Assembly: GCA_029978905.1 (NCBI GenBank)
Contig: JAPOIM010000009.1
Span: forward strand, 244 to 64,243
Source: Planctomycetota bacterium
GTDB taxonomy: Bacteria; Planctomycetota; Planctomycetia; Pirellulales; UBA1268
Direction: 5' to 3'
DNA: 64,000 bases
Below, piece by piece: positions 28,457 to 37,861 of this stretch. Below the pieces are notes generated by a model, which made no database searches, was not told the DNA's origin, and saw nothing but the letters and a program-made list of their open reading frames with translations. Position 1 is the stretch's first letter. The number at the start of each line of letters is the position of its first letter. The translations under genes were made by a program, and so were the position numbers.

Positions 28457-29636
28457 CCAGCTTCGATGGCCTGGCATCGCGACAGAACTTCGCGTTCGAC
28501 CGCACCCTCGGTTCACGGGCTTGGGCCAAGCCATTCTGTGGTGCTGCCTCGTGGCGGGGCCAGGGATCGCGTGCGCCAACGTCGGACCGCCTTTCTGGGG
28601 CGGGCAACTCGTTGCTGAACCCGGAGGCGTGGCGAACATCGATGTGGTGCATGAAACACTGTCGATCGATCTGCGACCGCTCGCTGTCGGGAAACCGGTG
28701 CTGGTCGACGCGGTTTACCTTCTTGAGAACCCCGCAGATGAGAGAGAACTAGAACTCGTCTTTGTCAGCGGCGCACCTGGTGTGACTGAATTTCACGTGC
28801 GGCTTGATGGTCAGGTGCTGGCGAGTGAGGCACGGCCCGAGATGGAGCTGCCAGAACGGTGGCAGCCGCCGTTTGTGACACCAGCTCTTCGCGGGCGAGA
28901 TCTTGACTACCTCTCGCATCGCAGGAGGGAGGTGGTGCCCTTCGCCTTTCGCGCGGTCATCGGCTCGGGCAGGCACGAACTGAAGGTGCGCTATGCTGCC
29001 GAGGCCGCGGGATACCACGTGGGTGAGCCCACGGTGGTGCGGCAGTTTGCCTACGTGCTCGCTCCTGCGACGTCGTGGAAGTCATTTCGCGGGTTGGATC
29101 TGCTCGTGCAGGTCCCTCCAGGCTGGCTCGCCGCGGTCACGCCTCCACTCGAACGCCGTGGTGATGTGTTGCGCGAACGATTTTCAGCGTTGCCGGCCGA
29201 CTCGCTCGCGCTTTCCGTCCAGGCGCCCGTGCCGACCCTGTATTGGGGGGCGCGTGCGGTGGGCGTGCTGATGCTGGTGCTCGCGGTGGTGGGAGGGGGG
29301 CCGGGCTGTTGGCTTGCTGCGGACCGTCTCGACAAGCGGCGACGGCAGCAGGGACGCCCCCGGCCCACCTGGCGGCTCTGGGGTCGTTCGCTTGGGCTCG
29401 CGCTCGTGTGGGGAGGGGCTGTCCTGGCCTGCGGGCTGGCTGCGATCTTTGGCCCCTCGCTGTTTCTGCCACGCGGGCAGGTCAGCCAGTATGGCTATGG
29501 CGTGCCGTTGGCCTTGTTTGGCCTGCTTGTGCTCGCAGGCCTGACCACGCTTGCGGGTATTTCGGTCAGCCTGACGGCCGTGCTTGTGGCGAACCGCAAG
29601 GAGCGTGCGAGGGCTACGCCAGGATCTCTCGGATGA
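28446..29636 (+). CDS. Hypothetical secreted/membrane protein
   Basis: N-terminal signal, beta-rich ectodomain, C-terminal TM helices (GVLMLVLAVVGGGPGCWLAA, LALVWGGAVLACGLAAIFGPSLFL, LALFGLLVLAGLTTLAGISVSLTAVLVANRK). Confidence 0.65.
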   Translation: MAANQLRWPGIATELRVRPHPRFTGLGQAILWCCLVAGPGIACANVGPPFWGGQLVAEPGGVANIDVVHETLSIDLRPLAVGKPVLVDAVYLLENPADERELELVFVSGAPGVTEFHVRLDGQVLASEARPEMELPERWQPPFVTPALRGRDLDYLSHRRREVVPFAFRAVIGSGRHELKVRYAAEAAGYHVGEPTVVRQFAYVLAPATSWKSFRGLDLLVQVPPGWLAAVTPPLERRGDVLRERFSALPADSLALSVQAPVPTLYWGARAVGVLMLVLAVVGGGPGCWLAADRLDKRRRQQGRPRPTWRLWGRSLGLALVWGGAVLACGLAAIFGPSLFLPRGQVSQYGYGVPLALFGLLVLAGLTTLAGISVSLTAVLVANRKERARATPGSLG

Positions 29637-31050
29637 CGCGGCCGGCAACGTCGGTCAGCCGGAAGTCACGCCCTGCGTGGCGGTAGGTCAGTCGCTCATG
29701 GTCGAGGCCGAGCAGGTGCAGCACGGTGGCGTGGAGGTCGTGCATGTGGGTGCGGCCCTCGATGGCCATGTGCCCGAACTCATCGGTTCTTCCATGGGAG
29801 AAGCCCGCCTTCACTCCGCCACCGGCAAGCCACACCGTGAAGCCATCGGGATTGTGGTCCCGACCGGTGCCGTTGCTCTGGGCGTAGGGATTTCGTCCAA
29901 ACTCGCCCCCCCACCAAACGAGCGTGTCTTCGAGCAAACCCCGCTGCTTGAGATCCGCCAGCAGGCCCGCGATGGGGCGGTCAACCGCCTTGGCATGGGT
30001 GGCATGCTTGGGCATGTCGGTGTGTTGGTCCCAGGCGGGGTTGTTGGAGTTGTCGGTGTAGTTGACCTGGATAAAGCGCACGCCCGCCTCGGCCAGCCGC
30101 CTTGCCATCAGGCACTGCCGGCCATAGCCGTCGGTGGCTTTCTCCCCGATGCCGTAGAGGGCCAGGGTCTCCGCGGTTTCCCCGGAGAGGTCGAGCACAT
30201 CGGGGGCGAACTGCTGCATCCGCCACGCCAGTTCGTATGACTCGATCACGGCCTCGAGGTTTGTGTCGGCTGAGGGCCGGGCGGCGAGCTGAGCTCGGTT
30301 GAGAGACTGCACGAGGTCAAACTGCGTCTGCTGCGCGGCAGCGGTGCGAGCAGGATTACCGAGAAAACGGAACGACGCCTCCGCTGCAGGAATCCCAGCC
30401 CGCCCGATCGCCGTGCCTTGATGCACTGCCGGCAGGAATGCACTGCCATAGTTCCGCGGGCCCCCGTTGCCACTCGAGGGAAGCAGCGACACAAACGCGG
30501 GGAGGTTCTCGTTCGCGTTACCGAGGCCGTAACTCACCCATGACCCCATGGAGGGTCGGATCTGGGTGGTCGTGCCGGTGTGCAAGAAAATCGTGGCTGG
30601 GCCGTGGGCCACGCCTTCGGTGTGCATGCCGTGGAGGAAACAGAGGTCGTCGACATGCTGCGACATCTCCGGGAAAAGTTCGGAGGTCTGCTTGCCGGTT
30701 TCGCCACGTGGCCGAAACGGCCACAGCGACTTCATCACCCGCGCCTTGGTGCCCTTCTCGCCATGGGCGATCGTGCGGGCGTCGGCAAACTCAAGACTCT
30801 CGCCATCTCTCTGATCGAGCAGCGGCTTGTGGTCAAAGCTGTCGACCTGGCTCACCCCTCCGGCCATGAAGAGGAAGATCACCGTCTTCGCCCGCGGTGC
30901 GTGATGCGGGCCCGCGAGGGCTGCCGCAGCGCGTGCGTCGGCGCTGGCGAGGGCGGAGAGCGCGAGCGAACCAAACCCACAGCCGGTCGACTGCAGCAGC
31001 TGCCGACGGTTGAGGTGCGAGAGAGGGGCTCCAATGCGGATGGAGGACAC
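29614..31050 (-). CDS. DUF1501 family protein with twin-arginine signal
   Basis: GTG start at 31050 (VSSIRIGAPLSHLNRRQLLQSTGCGFGSLALSALASA); WWGGEFGRNPYAQSNGTGRDHNP; HDLHATVLHLLGLDHERLTYRHAGRDFRLTDV. Confidence 0.93.
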   Translation of the reverse strand: MSSIRIGAPLSHLNRRQLLQSTGCGFGSLALSALASADARAAAALAGPHHAPRAKTVIFLFMAGGVSQVDSFDHKPLLDQRDGESLEFADARTIAHGEKGTKARVMKSLWPFRPRGETGKQTSELFPEMSQHVDDLCFLHGMHTEGVAHGPATIFLHTGTTTQIRPSMGSWVSYGLGNANENLPAFVSLLPSSGNGGPRNYGSAFLPAVHQGTAIGRAGIPAAEASFRFLGNPARTAAAQQTQFDLVQSLNRAQLAARPSADTNLEAVIESYELAWRMQQFAPDVLDLSGETAETLALYGIGEKATDGYGRQCLMARRLAEAGVRFIQVNYTDNSNNPAWDQHTDMPKHATHAKAVDRPIAGLLADLKQRGLLEDTLVWWGGEFGRNPYAQSNGTGRDHNPDGFTVWLAGGGVKAGFSHGRTDEFGHMAIEGRTHMHDLHATVLHLLGLDHERLTYRHAGRDFRLTDVAGRVIREILA

Positions 31051-31054
31051 GGTG

Positions 31055-33958
31055 TTACTCCAGGGTTCGGAAGTCGATGCATCCAAAGAGCGACTGAAAA
31101 ACCATTGCCCAGGCAGCATGGATGGCCGCCTCGTCATCGCCGCCTTGTTCAATGAACTGCCGCACAGCCTCCCTTTCGGCGGAGGAAGGCTCCCGCCCAA
31201 CGCATTCACGGAAGACGTGGTCGATGCGCGTGGTGGTGTCGTGCGGGGTGGCGAGCAGCCGCTCGGCAGCGGCAGCGGCCTGCTCCATCACAAACGGGCT
31301 GTTGAGGAGGTAGAGCCCCTGCGTGGAGACGGTGCTCACCGGGCGCTGGCCGACAACAGCATTGGGATTGGCCGCATCAAAGACTTCAAACAGTTCCAGC
31401 CGACGGTTGCGAAATGCGGGCGTGTAGATGCTCCGCCGCGTGTCGGAAAACTCGAACGTGTATTCGGAAGGTGTTTCGCTCCCTGCCTGAGCGAGTACGG
31501 CAGGATCACTGATGCCGGGGCCACCCATCCGCTGGTCGAGGGTGCCCGCGATCGAAAGGATCGCGTCGCGTAGACACTCTGCATCGAGCCGACGGCGTGT
31601 GACGCCCGCGAGCAGGGCGTTGCTCGGATCGCTTGGGGGAGGGGCGTCGCTGGCAACGGCCTGACGGTAGGTCCGCGAGAGCGTGATCTCGCGAATCAAC
31701 GTTTTGGCGGACCACCCCCCATCGGTGAACTGGCGGGCGAGGAAGTCGAGCAGGTCGGGGTGAGAGGGAGGCTGGCCCGTCGTGCCAAAATTATCCGGCG
31801 TGGTCACGAGACCTTGGCCGAAGAGGTGTTGCCACACGCGATTCACGAACACGCGAGACGTGAGCGGATGATCGCGGTCGGCAATCCAGCTCGCGAGTTC
31901 CACGCGGCCGCTTTGCTCGGCGGGCATCGTGGGGGGGGAACCGAGCACCGCAACCTGGAGCACGCCACGCGGCACGACACGACCCGAATTGTGGACGTCG
32001 CCACGGATGCACACGGCACAGTCGTGCATCGATTCGGCATCCTCAGCGGCCATCGCCTGAGGCACTTCCGGACGTTTGGCGTCGAGTGCTTTCTTGGCGT
32101 CTTCCAAGCGAGCCACCTCGGCCTTCGCGGCCGTCAGGGCGTTTTCCGCCTCGGGCATTTCCGGCATCGGTTTGGCGGCAACGGTCTCTGCGCCGACGGG
32201 CAAAAACTGCAACCCATCGACCACCACATGACCGTCGGTTCCTTCGTTGGAAATCAGCACGAACCACTGGTCGGAGGTGTCGAAGGCGAAGGTGCCGAGT
32301 GAGACAAAGTGGCCGTCGAGGCTCGGTGGCTCGCGCATGTTGACGGTCACGGTGGCATCACCGTCGAGCGAGAGCAGCGACACGGGCACGTTGGTCGCGC
32401 GGTTCTGGCCGGTGGTGTACGCCAGCCGAACGTCGTATCGACCGGCCTTTTCCAGCCGCGGCTGGAAGGTCAGGGTGCGGTTCCCCTTTTCACCGTCGGC
32501 ATCGTGCACATACCCCTCGCCGATGAAGGGCTTGGTGAAGGTGGAGGCGGTCCATTCTCCGACGCGGACCGCGTCGGAATCATCGAAGACAAGGCCCACA
32601 AAAGAGCCTGGACTGCGGGGGGCCTGATTGCCGGCCTTCGGGTCGAGAGCCGCAAGATGCTGCTTGGCGTCCTCGAGTTGCTGGGCAAGTTTGCTGGCCT
32701 CGGCATCGTGCATCGCCACGGCCTCCGCGAGCGGCGATGGCATCGGCAAGGGTTGCTCGGTCCAGGTGGAGACGTTGCGGTGGATGAGCGTTTTCGTGCT
32801 CTTGAGAATGCCAGCGAGGGCGTAGTAATCGTCGGTGGGAATCGGATCAAACTTGTGGTCGTGGCAGCGGGCGCATCCGAGAGTCATGCCCATCAACCCT
32901 TGCCCGAGGGTGTCGAGCTGTTCGTCGATCACATTCATTTCGAGGAAGCGTTTGTCTTGCTCCTCGTAGTTGATCGCGCCGAGCATCAGGTAGGCGGTGG
33001 CAATCAGCTGCCGCGAGCGGTCGTCGGGCGATGCGGCCGGGAGCAGGTCGCCGGCGAGTTGTTCGACAATGAACTGGTCGATCGGCATGTCGCTGTTGAA
33101 GGCATCGATCACGTAGTCGCGGTAACGCCATGCTTCTTTAAACACCAGCGACCGGCCGCCGCCGCTCGACTCCGCAAAGCGGGCCACATCGAGCCAGTGC
33201 CGCGCCATCCGCTCGCCAAACTGCGGCGACGCGAGCAGCCGATCGACGACGGTGGTGAAGGCCTCGCTCGACGCGTCTGCCAGAAACGCGTCGATCTCAG
33301 TGGGCGTGGGAGGCAAACCCGTGAGGTCGAACGTCACGCGGCGGAGCCAGGTAGCGCGATCGGCATCCGCCGTCGGCACGCGGTCAGCGGCCTCGAGCCG
33401 TGCAAGCACAAAGTGGTCGAGGCTCGTCAGTGGCCAGGCGGCGTCGGCTATCGGTGGCAGATCGGGGCGACGGATCGATTGAAACGCCCAGTGCTGACGA
33501 CCTGCTTCGATGTCGATCTGGCCCCGCGGTGCGGGCGTACTGGCTCCATCGCGTGGATCGGTCGCTCCAGACGAAATCCAGGCTGCGAAGTCTTCAATGA
33601 CGGCTGCCGGAAGCCTGCCGGAAGGAGGCATCTCAAAGCCATCGTGGCGAAGCGCTGCCAGCAGCAGGCTCTCGTCGGGCTTGCCCGGGACCACCGCGGG
33701 GCCCGAGTCGCCGCCTGCCAGCAGGGCCTCACGCGAGTCGACCCGCAGGCCACCGCGGAGGGCGTCGGACGTGTTGGAGTGGCATTCCTCGCAGTGCTCC
33801 ACGAGCACCGGGCGAATCCGAGACTCGAAGAAAGCGAGGTCGGCGGGGTGACTTCCCTCGGCCGCAAGAACGGGCTGTCGGCCCGCGAAGCACAACACCC
33901 AGGCAGCCGACGACACGATGCACGCACGCCACCGCGGAAATCGACCTCTGTTTTGCAT
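31055..33958 (-). CDS. Planctomycete cytochrome c + DUF1549 + golvesin/xanthan-lyase-CBM-like insertion + DUF1553
   Basis: VEHCEECHSN; WLRRVTFDLTGLPPTPTEID; GCARCHDHKFDPIPTDDYYAL; YTTGQNRATNVPVSL...VLISNEGTDGHVVVDGLQFLPV; SRVFVNRVWQHLFGQGLVTTPDNFG. Start at MQNRGRFPRWRACIVSSAAW. Confidence 0.94.
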   Translation of the reverse strand: MQNRGRFPRWRACIVSSAAWVLCFAGRQPVLAAEGSHPADLAFFESRIRPVLVEHCEECHSNTSDALRGGLRVDSREALLAGGDSGPAVVPGKPDESLLLAALRHDGFEMPPSGRLPAAVIEDFAAWISSGATDPRDGASTPAPRGQIDIEAGRQHWAFQSIRRPDLPPIADAAWPLTSLDHFVLARLEAADRVPTADADRATWLRRVTFDLTGLPPTPTEIDAFLADASSEAFTTVVDRLLASPQFGERMARHWLDVARFAESSGGGRSLVFKEAWRYRDYVIDAFNSDMPIDQFIVEQLAGDLLPAASPDDRSRQLIATAYLMLGAINYEEQDKRFLEMNVIDEQLDTLGQGLMGMTLGCARCHDHKFDPIPTDDYYALAGILKSTKTLIHRNVSTWTEQPLPMPSPLAEAVAMHDAEASKLAQQLEDAKQHLAALDPKAGNQAPRSPGSFVGLVFDDSDAVRVGEWTASTFTKPFIGEGYVHDADGEKGNRTLTFQPRLEKAGRYDVRLAYTTGQNRATNVPVSLLSLDGDATVTVNMREPPSLDGHFVSLGTFAFDTSDQWFVLISNEGTDGHVVVDGLQFLPVGAETVAAKPMPEMPEAENALTAAKAEVARLEDAKKALDAKRPEVPQAMAAEDAESMHDCAVCIRGDVHNSGRVVPRGVLQVAVLGSPPTMPAEQSGRVELASWIADRDHPLTSRVFVNRVWQHLFGQGLVTTPDNFGTTGQPPSHPDLLDFLARQFTDGGWSAKTLIREITLSRTYRQAVASDAPPPSDPSNALLAGVTRRRLDAECLRDAILSIAGTLDQRMGGPGISDPAVLAQAGSETPSEYTFEFSDTRRSIYTPAFRNRRLELFEVFDAANPNAVVGQRPVSTVSTQGLYLLNSPFVMEQAAAAAERLLATPHDTTTRIDHVFRECVGREPSSAEREAVRQFIEQGGDDEAAIHAAWAMVFQSLFGCIDFRTLE

Positions 33959-34146
33959 CCCCGCGTCCTCCCGTCCCCCAAATGTACCTGACGTCTCTGG
34001 GGCCAGAAAGCCAGCGAGGCCGCCAAATTGTCGACAGTTTTTGTCCCCCGAGAGTAGGATACTGGTCTGTTCGCGAACGCCGAAATCCTCAGCGGTGATG
34101 CTTTGGCGGCATTCGGGGCACTCCTCTACGAAAGTCTTGTCTCTGC

Positions 34147-34833
34147 ATGTCGCTTGTGCCGTCATCAAAGCGTTCATCGTCTCGTTCGGTCGCCCGTCGC
34201 CAGACCCTTGCCCTCTCGATCACCGAAGCGTTGCGGCAAGAGATCGTCAGCGGCGTGCGTTCGCCTGGTTCCAAGGTAAGTGAGCCGAGTATCGCCGGGT
34301 CGCAGAATGTGAGCCGCGCGCCTGTGCGGGAGGCGCTGCGTCAACTCGAACGAGAGGGGCTCGTGGTGTTCGATGCGGTCGGACGCTGCCGGGTGGTGGA
34401 ACTGACGTCAGATGATGTGGAAGACATCTGTGGGCTTCGCGTATCGCTGGAGTCCACGGCTGCTTCGCACGCCGCCGCCCGCTTCAGCGACGCCACCCAA
34501 CGGGTGCTGCACGACAATCTGGAACAGATGGAGTCGGCCACCACCCTCGACGAGGTCAGCATGCTCGATCTCGCGTTTCATGGCGAGGTGATGGAAGCCT
34601 CTGGACGTCGACGTTTGATTGCAGCCTGGAGGGCGATTGAGCCGCAACTCCGCTTATGGCTGGGCACGCTGCAGCGGCGGCGCGAGGCGATCTCGGCAGA
34701 CGTGTTGGCGTCGACGGTGGCGGCGCATCGCCAGCTGATCGAGGTGCTCGCCTCAGGCGACCGGACCCGAGCCCGGGAGTTTGCAGCCTTTCATGTTGCC
34801 TCGTGGGTGGATGGGAACGACACCACGATGTGA
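34147..34833 (+). CDS. GntR family transcriptional regulator, FadR-type with FCD domain
   Basis: wHTH: ITEALRQEIVSGVRSPGSKVSEPSIAGSQNVSRAPVREALRQLEREGLVVF; FCD-like: LRVSLESTAASHAAARF...DLAFHGEVMEASGRRRL...EHHRQL-type. Confidence 0.93.
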   Translation: MSLVPSSKRSSSRSVARRQTLALSITEALRQEIVSGVRSPGSKVSEPSIAGSQNVSRAPVREALRQLEREGLVVFDAVGRCRVVELTSDDVEDICGLRVSLESTAASHAAARFSDATQRVLHDNLEQMESATTLDEVSMLDLAFHGEVMEASGRRRLIAAWRAIEPQLRLWLGTLQRRREAISADVLASTVAAHRQLIEVLASGDRTRAREFAAFHVASWVDGNDTTM

Positions 34834-34843
34834 GGTGGCGGTG

Positions 34844-37828
34844 ATGCGTGCACGGGTTTCCCTTCCTCGTTTCGTCGCAGCAGCGTTGACTGCGGGGGTC
34901 ATCGCGCTGCCGGCGGTGGCGAGCGAGCCACCGGGGAGTGAGGCCTATTTCGAGTCGCACGTCAGGCCGGTGCTCGTGCAGCGATGCTACGACTGCCATG
35001 CCGGCGACAAGGCCGGAGGGGGGCTGTCGCTCGACACCCGCGAGGGCTGGGCGCTCGGGGGCGAGCGTGGGCCGGCGATTCTTCCTGGTGATGCCGAGTC
35101 GTCGCTGCTGATTCAGGCCGTGCGGGGCGACGATCCAAGTTGGCGGATGCCCCCAGAAGATGACGGCCCGCCGCTCTCGGACGATGAAGTCGCAGCGCTT
35201 GTGCAGTGGGTGAACGCCGGTGCGACCGACCCCCGCGCAGGCCTGGCCGCGATCGGAGGGATGAGCGTTGAGGAAGCGGCCGGGTGGTGGGCGTTTGCCC
35301 CGCTTCCTGAGGCAGACACGACCGGCGGCCCGGAGCGAATCGACGCCTTCCTCAACGCACGCCTCCAGGCGGAAAACCTGGTGCCGGTCGAGCCGATTGA
35401 TGACCGTGGTTTGATTCGGCGAGCGACGTATGACCTCACGGGGCTGCCACCAACCCCCGAAGAAGTCAGGGCGTTTGTCGCAGATCCCGCGAGCGACAAG
35501 GTGGCTCGGCTGGTGAACCGCCTGCTCGATTCACCGGACTATGGAGTGCAGTACGGCCGCCACTGGCTTGATGTCGTCCGCTATGCCGACACCGCGGGAG
35601 AAAACACCGATCGCCCCCTGCCGCATGCCTGGCGGTATCGCAACTGGGTCTACGACGCGTTTGATCGTGACCTTCCTTACGACGAGTTCGTGAGGTTGCA
35701 GCTGGCGGGCGATCTCGTGCGGGAGGATGCCGCAGCCGACGCACGCAGCGAGGGAATCATCGCCACCGGCTATCTGGCGATCGCCAGGCGGTTTGGCCAT
35801 GACATCACCAAGGATCGCCACCTCACGTACGAAGATGTGATCGACAATGTCGGCAAGACTTTCCTCGGTCTCACCACAGGCTGCGCCCGCTGCCACGATC
35901 ACAAGTACGACCCTGTTTCGGCGGAGGACTACTACGCCCTCTCCGGCATCTTGGAGAGCACCCGCTTTGCGTTTCCTGGATGCGAGCCTCAGGGGCAGCC
36001 TCGCGACCTCGTGCCGCTCGTTTCGGAGGCCGAGCGTGAGGAGCTGCGCCGCCCCTGGCTCGCGGCAAAGGCGGCGTACGACGAGGCGCTCGCGGGCCGC
36101 ATGCAGACGGCGTCGCGCGCGTCACTGACCGAGGCCGCAGGTGACACGGCCGTTGAGTTGGCCGCGGGGGCGGTGGCCGAAGGGGAGACGCTCCCCCTGG
36201 GTTCTTCAGAGGCAGGCATGCCTGACGTGGCGATGCGAAAGGGAGAGGTGCTGATGCTCACCGTGCTCCCCAATGGCAATCATGGCGCCGACACCACGCG
36301 GGTGACGTGGGCCATCGAAAGAGGAGACGGTGACACGGCGGATCGCTGGAGCACCGACGAACTGATTGACAACTTTGCGCTCGGGACGCTTCGGCACCAG
36401 CGTGGGGCGGCGTGGTGTTTCCTGGAGAAGACTGCGGAAGGCCCCGGCTTTCTCACCCAGTTCGAGTCCGCCGCCGGGGGCGTGGCGCCGCTGCAGGCCT
36501 GGAGTGATGGCGATACGCCGAGCGTGTGTGTCAATCCTTCCACGGAACCAGTTGCGGCCTGGACCACCCTCCCGCCGCGGTCGTTCTTCGTGCATCCAGG
36601 GCCAGAGCATCCCGTGGCTTTGGCGTGGATCTGTCCTGCGGATGGTCTTTACCGCGTGCAGGGCACAGTTGGCGACGCCCATCCCGCCGGCCTCGATGGC
36701 GTGTCCTTTGTGCTCACCCACCATCGCGAGCCAGCCTTTGGGACGGCGCTAGAAGACGCAGGTCGGCTGTTTGCCGAGCCGCTGCCGCCCGAGCCAGGAC
36801 CGGAGCCGGCCTTTCCGGTGGCCTACGCGGTGGTGGATGCTCAGCCGACAGATGTCGCGATTCAGCAGCGAGGTGACCCCGAGCAACTGGGTGCCGTAGT
36901 GCCGCGTCGGTGGCTGGAAGTCTTCGGAGGGGAGCCGGTCTCGGCAGACGCGGGCAGCGGCCGCCGTGAACTTGCCGAGTGGATTCTTGCCGAACCGCTT
37001 GCGGCGCGGGTGATCGTGAACCGTGTTTGGCAGTGGCACTTTGGGCGCGGGCTCGTGGCGACGGCGAATGATTTTGGCTCGCGTGGCGACGCCCCTTCGC
37101 ACCCCGAACTGCTCGACTGGCTTGCGGCAAGGTTTATTGCCGAGGGGTTTCGCCTGAAGCCGTTGCATCGGCTGATCATGCAGACCGAGGCTTATCGCAG
37201 GAGCAGTCGAGCCGATGCGGCCTTGGTGCGGGCAGATCCAGAGAATCGCTGGCTTGCGCGGTTTTCGCGGCGGCGGCTGACGGCGGAGGAGATTCGCGAT
37301 GCCCTCCTCGTGGTGAGCGACTCGCTCGACGGTTCGGTTGGAGAAGCCCATCCGTTTCCCCCAGAGGCGACCTGGACCTACACGCAGCACGGGCCGTTCA
37401 CGGAGATCTATGCCACGAATCGTCGCAGCGGCTACGTGATGCGACCGCGGCAGCGGCAGCACCCCTTCTTTGCGCTCTTTGATGGAGCCGACCCCAACGC
37501 CAGCACGCCACGTCGCGACACCACGACCGTTCCCACGCAGGCGCTCTACTTCCTGAACTCGCCGTTCTTTCACGAGCGTTCGGAAGCGTTCACGCGGCGT
37601 CTCTTGGCGGAGCGTGAGCCCCGGCCGGCAGTGGATGCCGACCCGCAGGCGGGTGTGCGTGACGTGATTCAGCGCGCATTTGAGCTGGCCCTCCAGCGAG
37701 CACCGACTGCCGAGGAGGTGGCGGTGCTCGAAATGCTCCTGGAAGGGGCCACGGCAGACGACGCGAGCGGATGGGCTGGCCTGGCACGCGTGGTGCTGGC
37801 ATCCAATGAGTTTCTCCATGTGGACTAA
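34844..37828 (+). CDS. Planctomycete cytochrome c + DUF1549 + beta-domain insertion + DUF1553
   Basis: VQRCYDCHAGDKAGGGLSLDTREG; RRATYDLTGLPPTPEEVR; GCARCHDHKYDPVSAEDYYAL; ARVIVNRVWQWHFGRGLVATANDFGSRG. Start 11 bp after the GntR stop. Confidence 0.94.
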   Translation: MRARVSLPRFVAAALTAGVIALPAVASEPPGSEAYFESHVRPVLVQRCYDCHAGDKAGGGLSLDTREGWALGGERGPAILPGDAESSLLIQAVRGDDPSWRMPPEDDGPPLSDDEVAALVQWVNAGATDPRAGLAAIGGMSVEEAAGWWAFAPLPEADTTGGPERIDAFLNARLQAENLVPVEPIDDRGLIRRATYDLTGLPPTPEEVRAFVADPASDKVARLVNRLLDSPDYGVQYGRHWLDVVRYADTAGENTDRPLPHAWRYRNWVYDAFDRDLPYDEFVRLQLAGDLVREDAAADARSEGIIATGYLAIARRFGHDITKDRHLTYEDVIDNVGKTFLGLTTGCARCHDHKYDPVSAEDYYALSGILESTRFAFPGCEPQGQPRDLVPLVSEAEREELRRPWLAAKAAYDEALAGRMQTASRASLTEAAGDTAVELAAGAVAEGETLPLGSSEAGMPDVAMRKGEVLMLTVLPNGNHGADTTRVTWAIERGDGDTADRWSTDELIDNFALGTLRHQRGAAWCFLEKTAEGPGFLTQFESAAGGVAPLQAWSDGDTPSVCVNPSTEPVAAWTTLPPRSFFVHPGPEHPVALAWICPADGLYRVQGTVGDAHPAGLDGVSFVLTHHREPAFGTALEDAGRLFAEPLPPEPGPEPAFPVAYAVVDAQPTDVAIQQRGDPEQLGAVVPRRWLEVFGGEPVSADAGSGRRELAEWILAEPLAARVIVNRVWQWHFGRGLVATANDFGSRGDAPSHPELLDWLAARFIAEGFRLKPLHRLIMQTEAYRRSSRADAALVRADPENRWLARFSRRRLTAEEIRDALLVVSDSLDGSVGEAHPFPPEATWTYTQHGPFTEIYATNRRSGYVMRPRQRQHPFFALFDGADPNASTPRRDTTTVPTQALYFLNSPFFHERSEAFTRRLLAEREPRPAVDADPQAGVRDVIQRAFELALQRAPTAEEVAVLEMLLEGATADDASGWAGLARVVLASNEFLHVD

Positions 37829-37861
37829 CAGGCCGGCTTCGTTTGCCAGAGGGCGATCGCG

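Noticed and set aside
32309-33991. 560-aa plus-strand ORF
   Set aside because: Antisense to the DUF1549/1553 gene with clear heme motifs.
33959-34177. N-terminal extension MNALMTAQATCRDKTFVEECPECRQSITAEDFG... upstream of the 31055-33958 gene, looks vaguely like a Cys-rich zinc motif
   Set aside because: Signal peptide begins at 33958, extension overlaps the divergent GntR start, and only one CxxC is present; likely chance.
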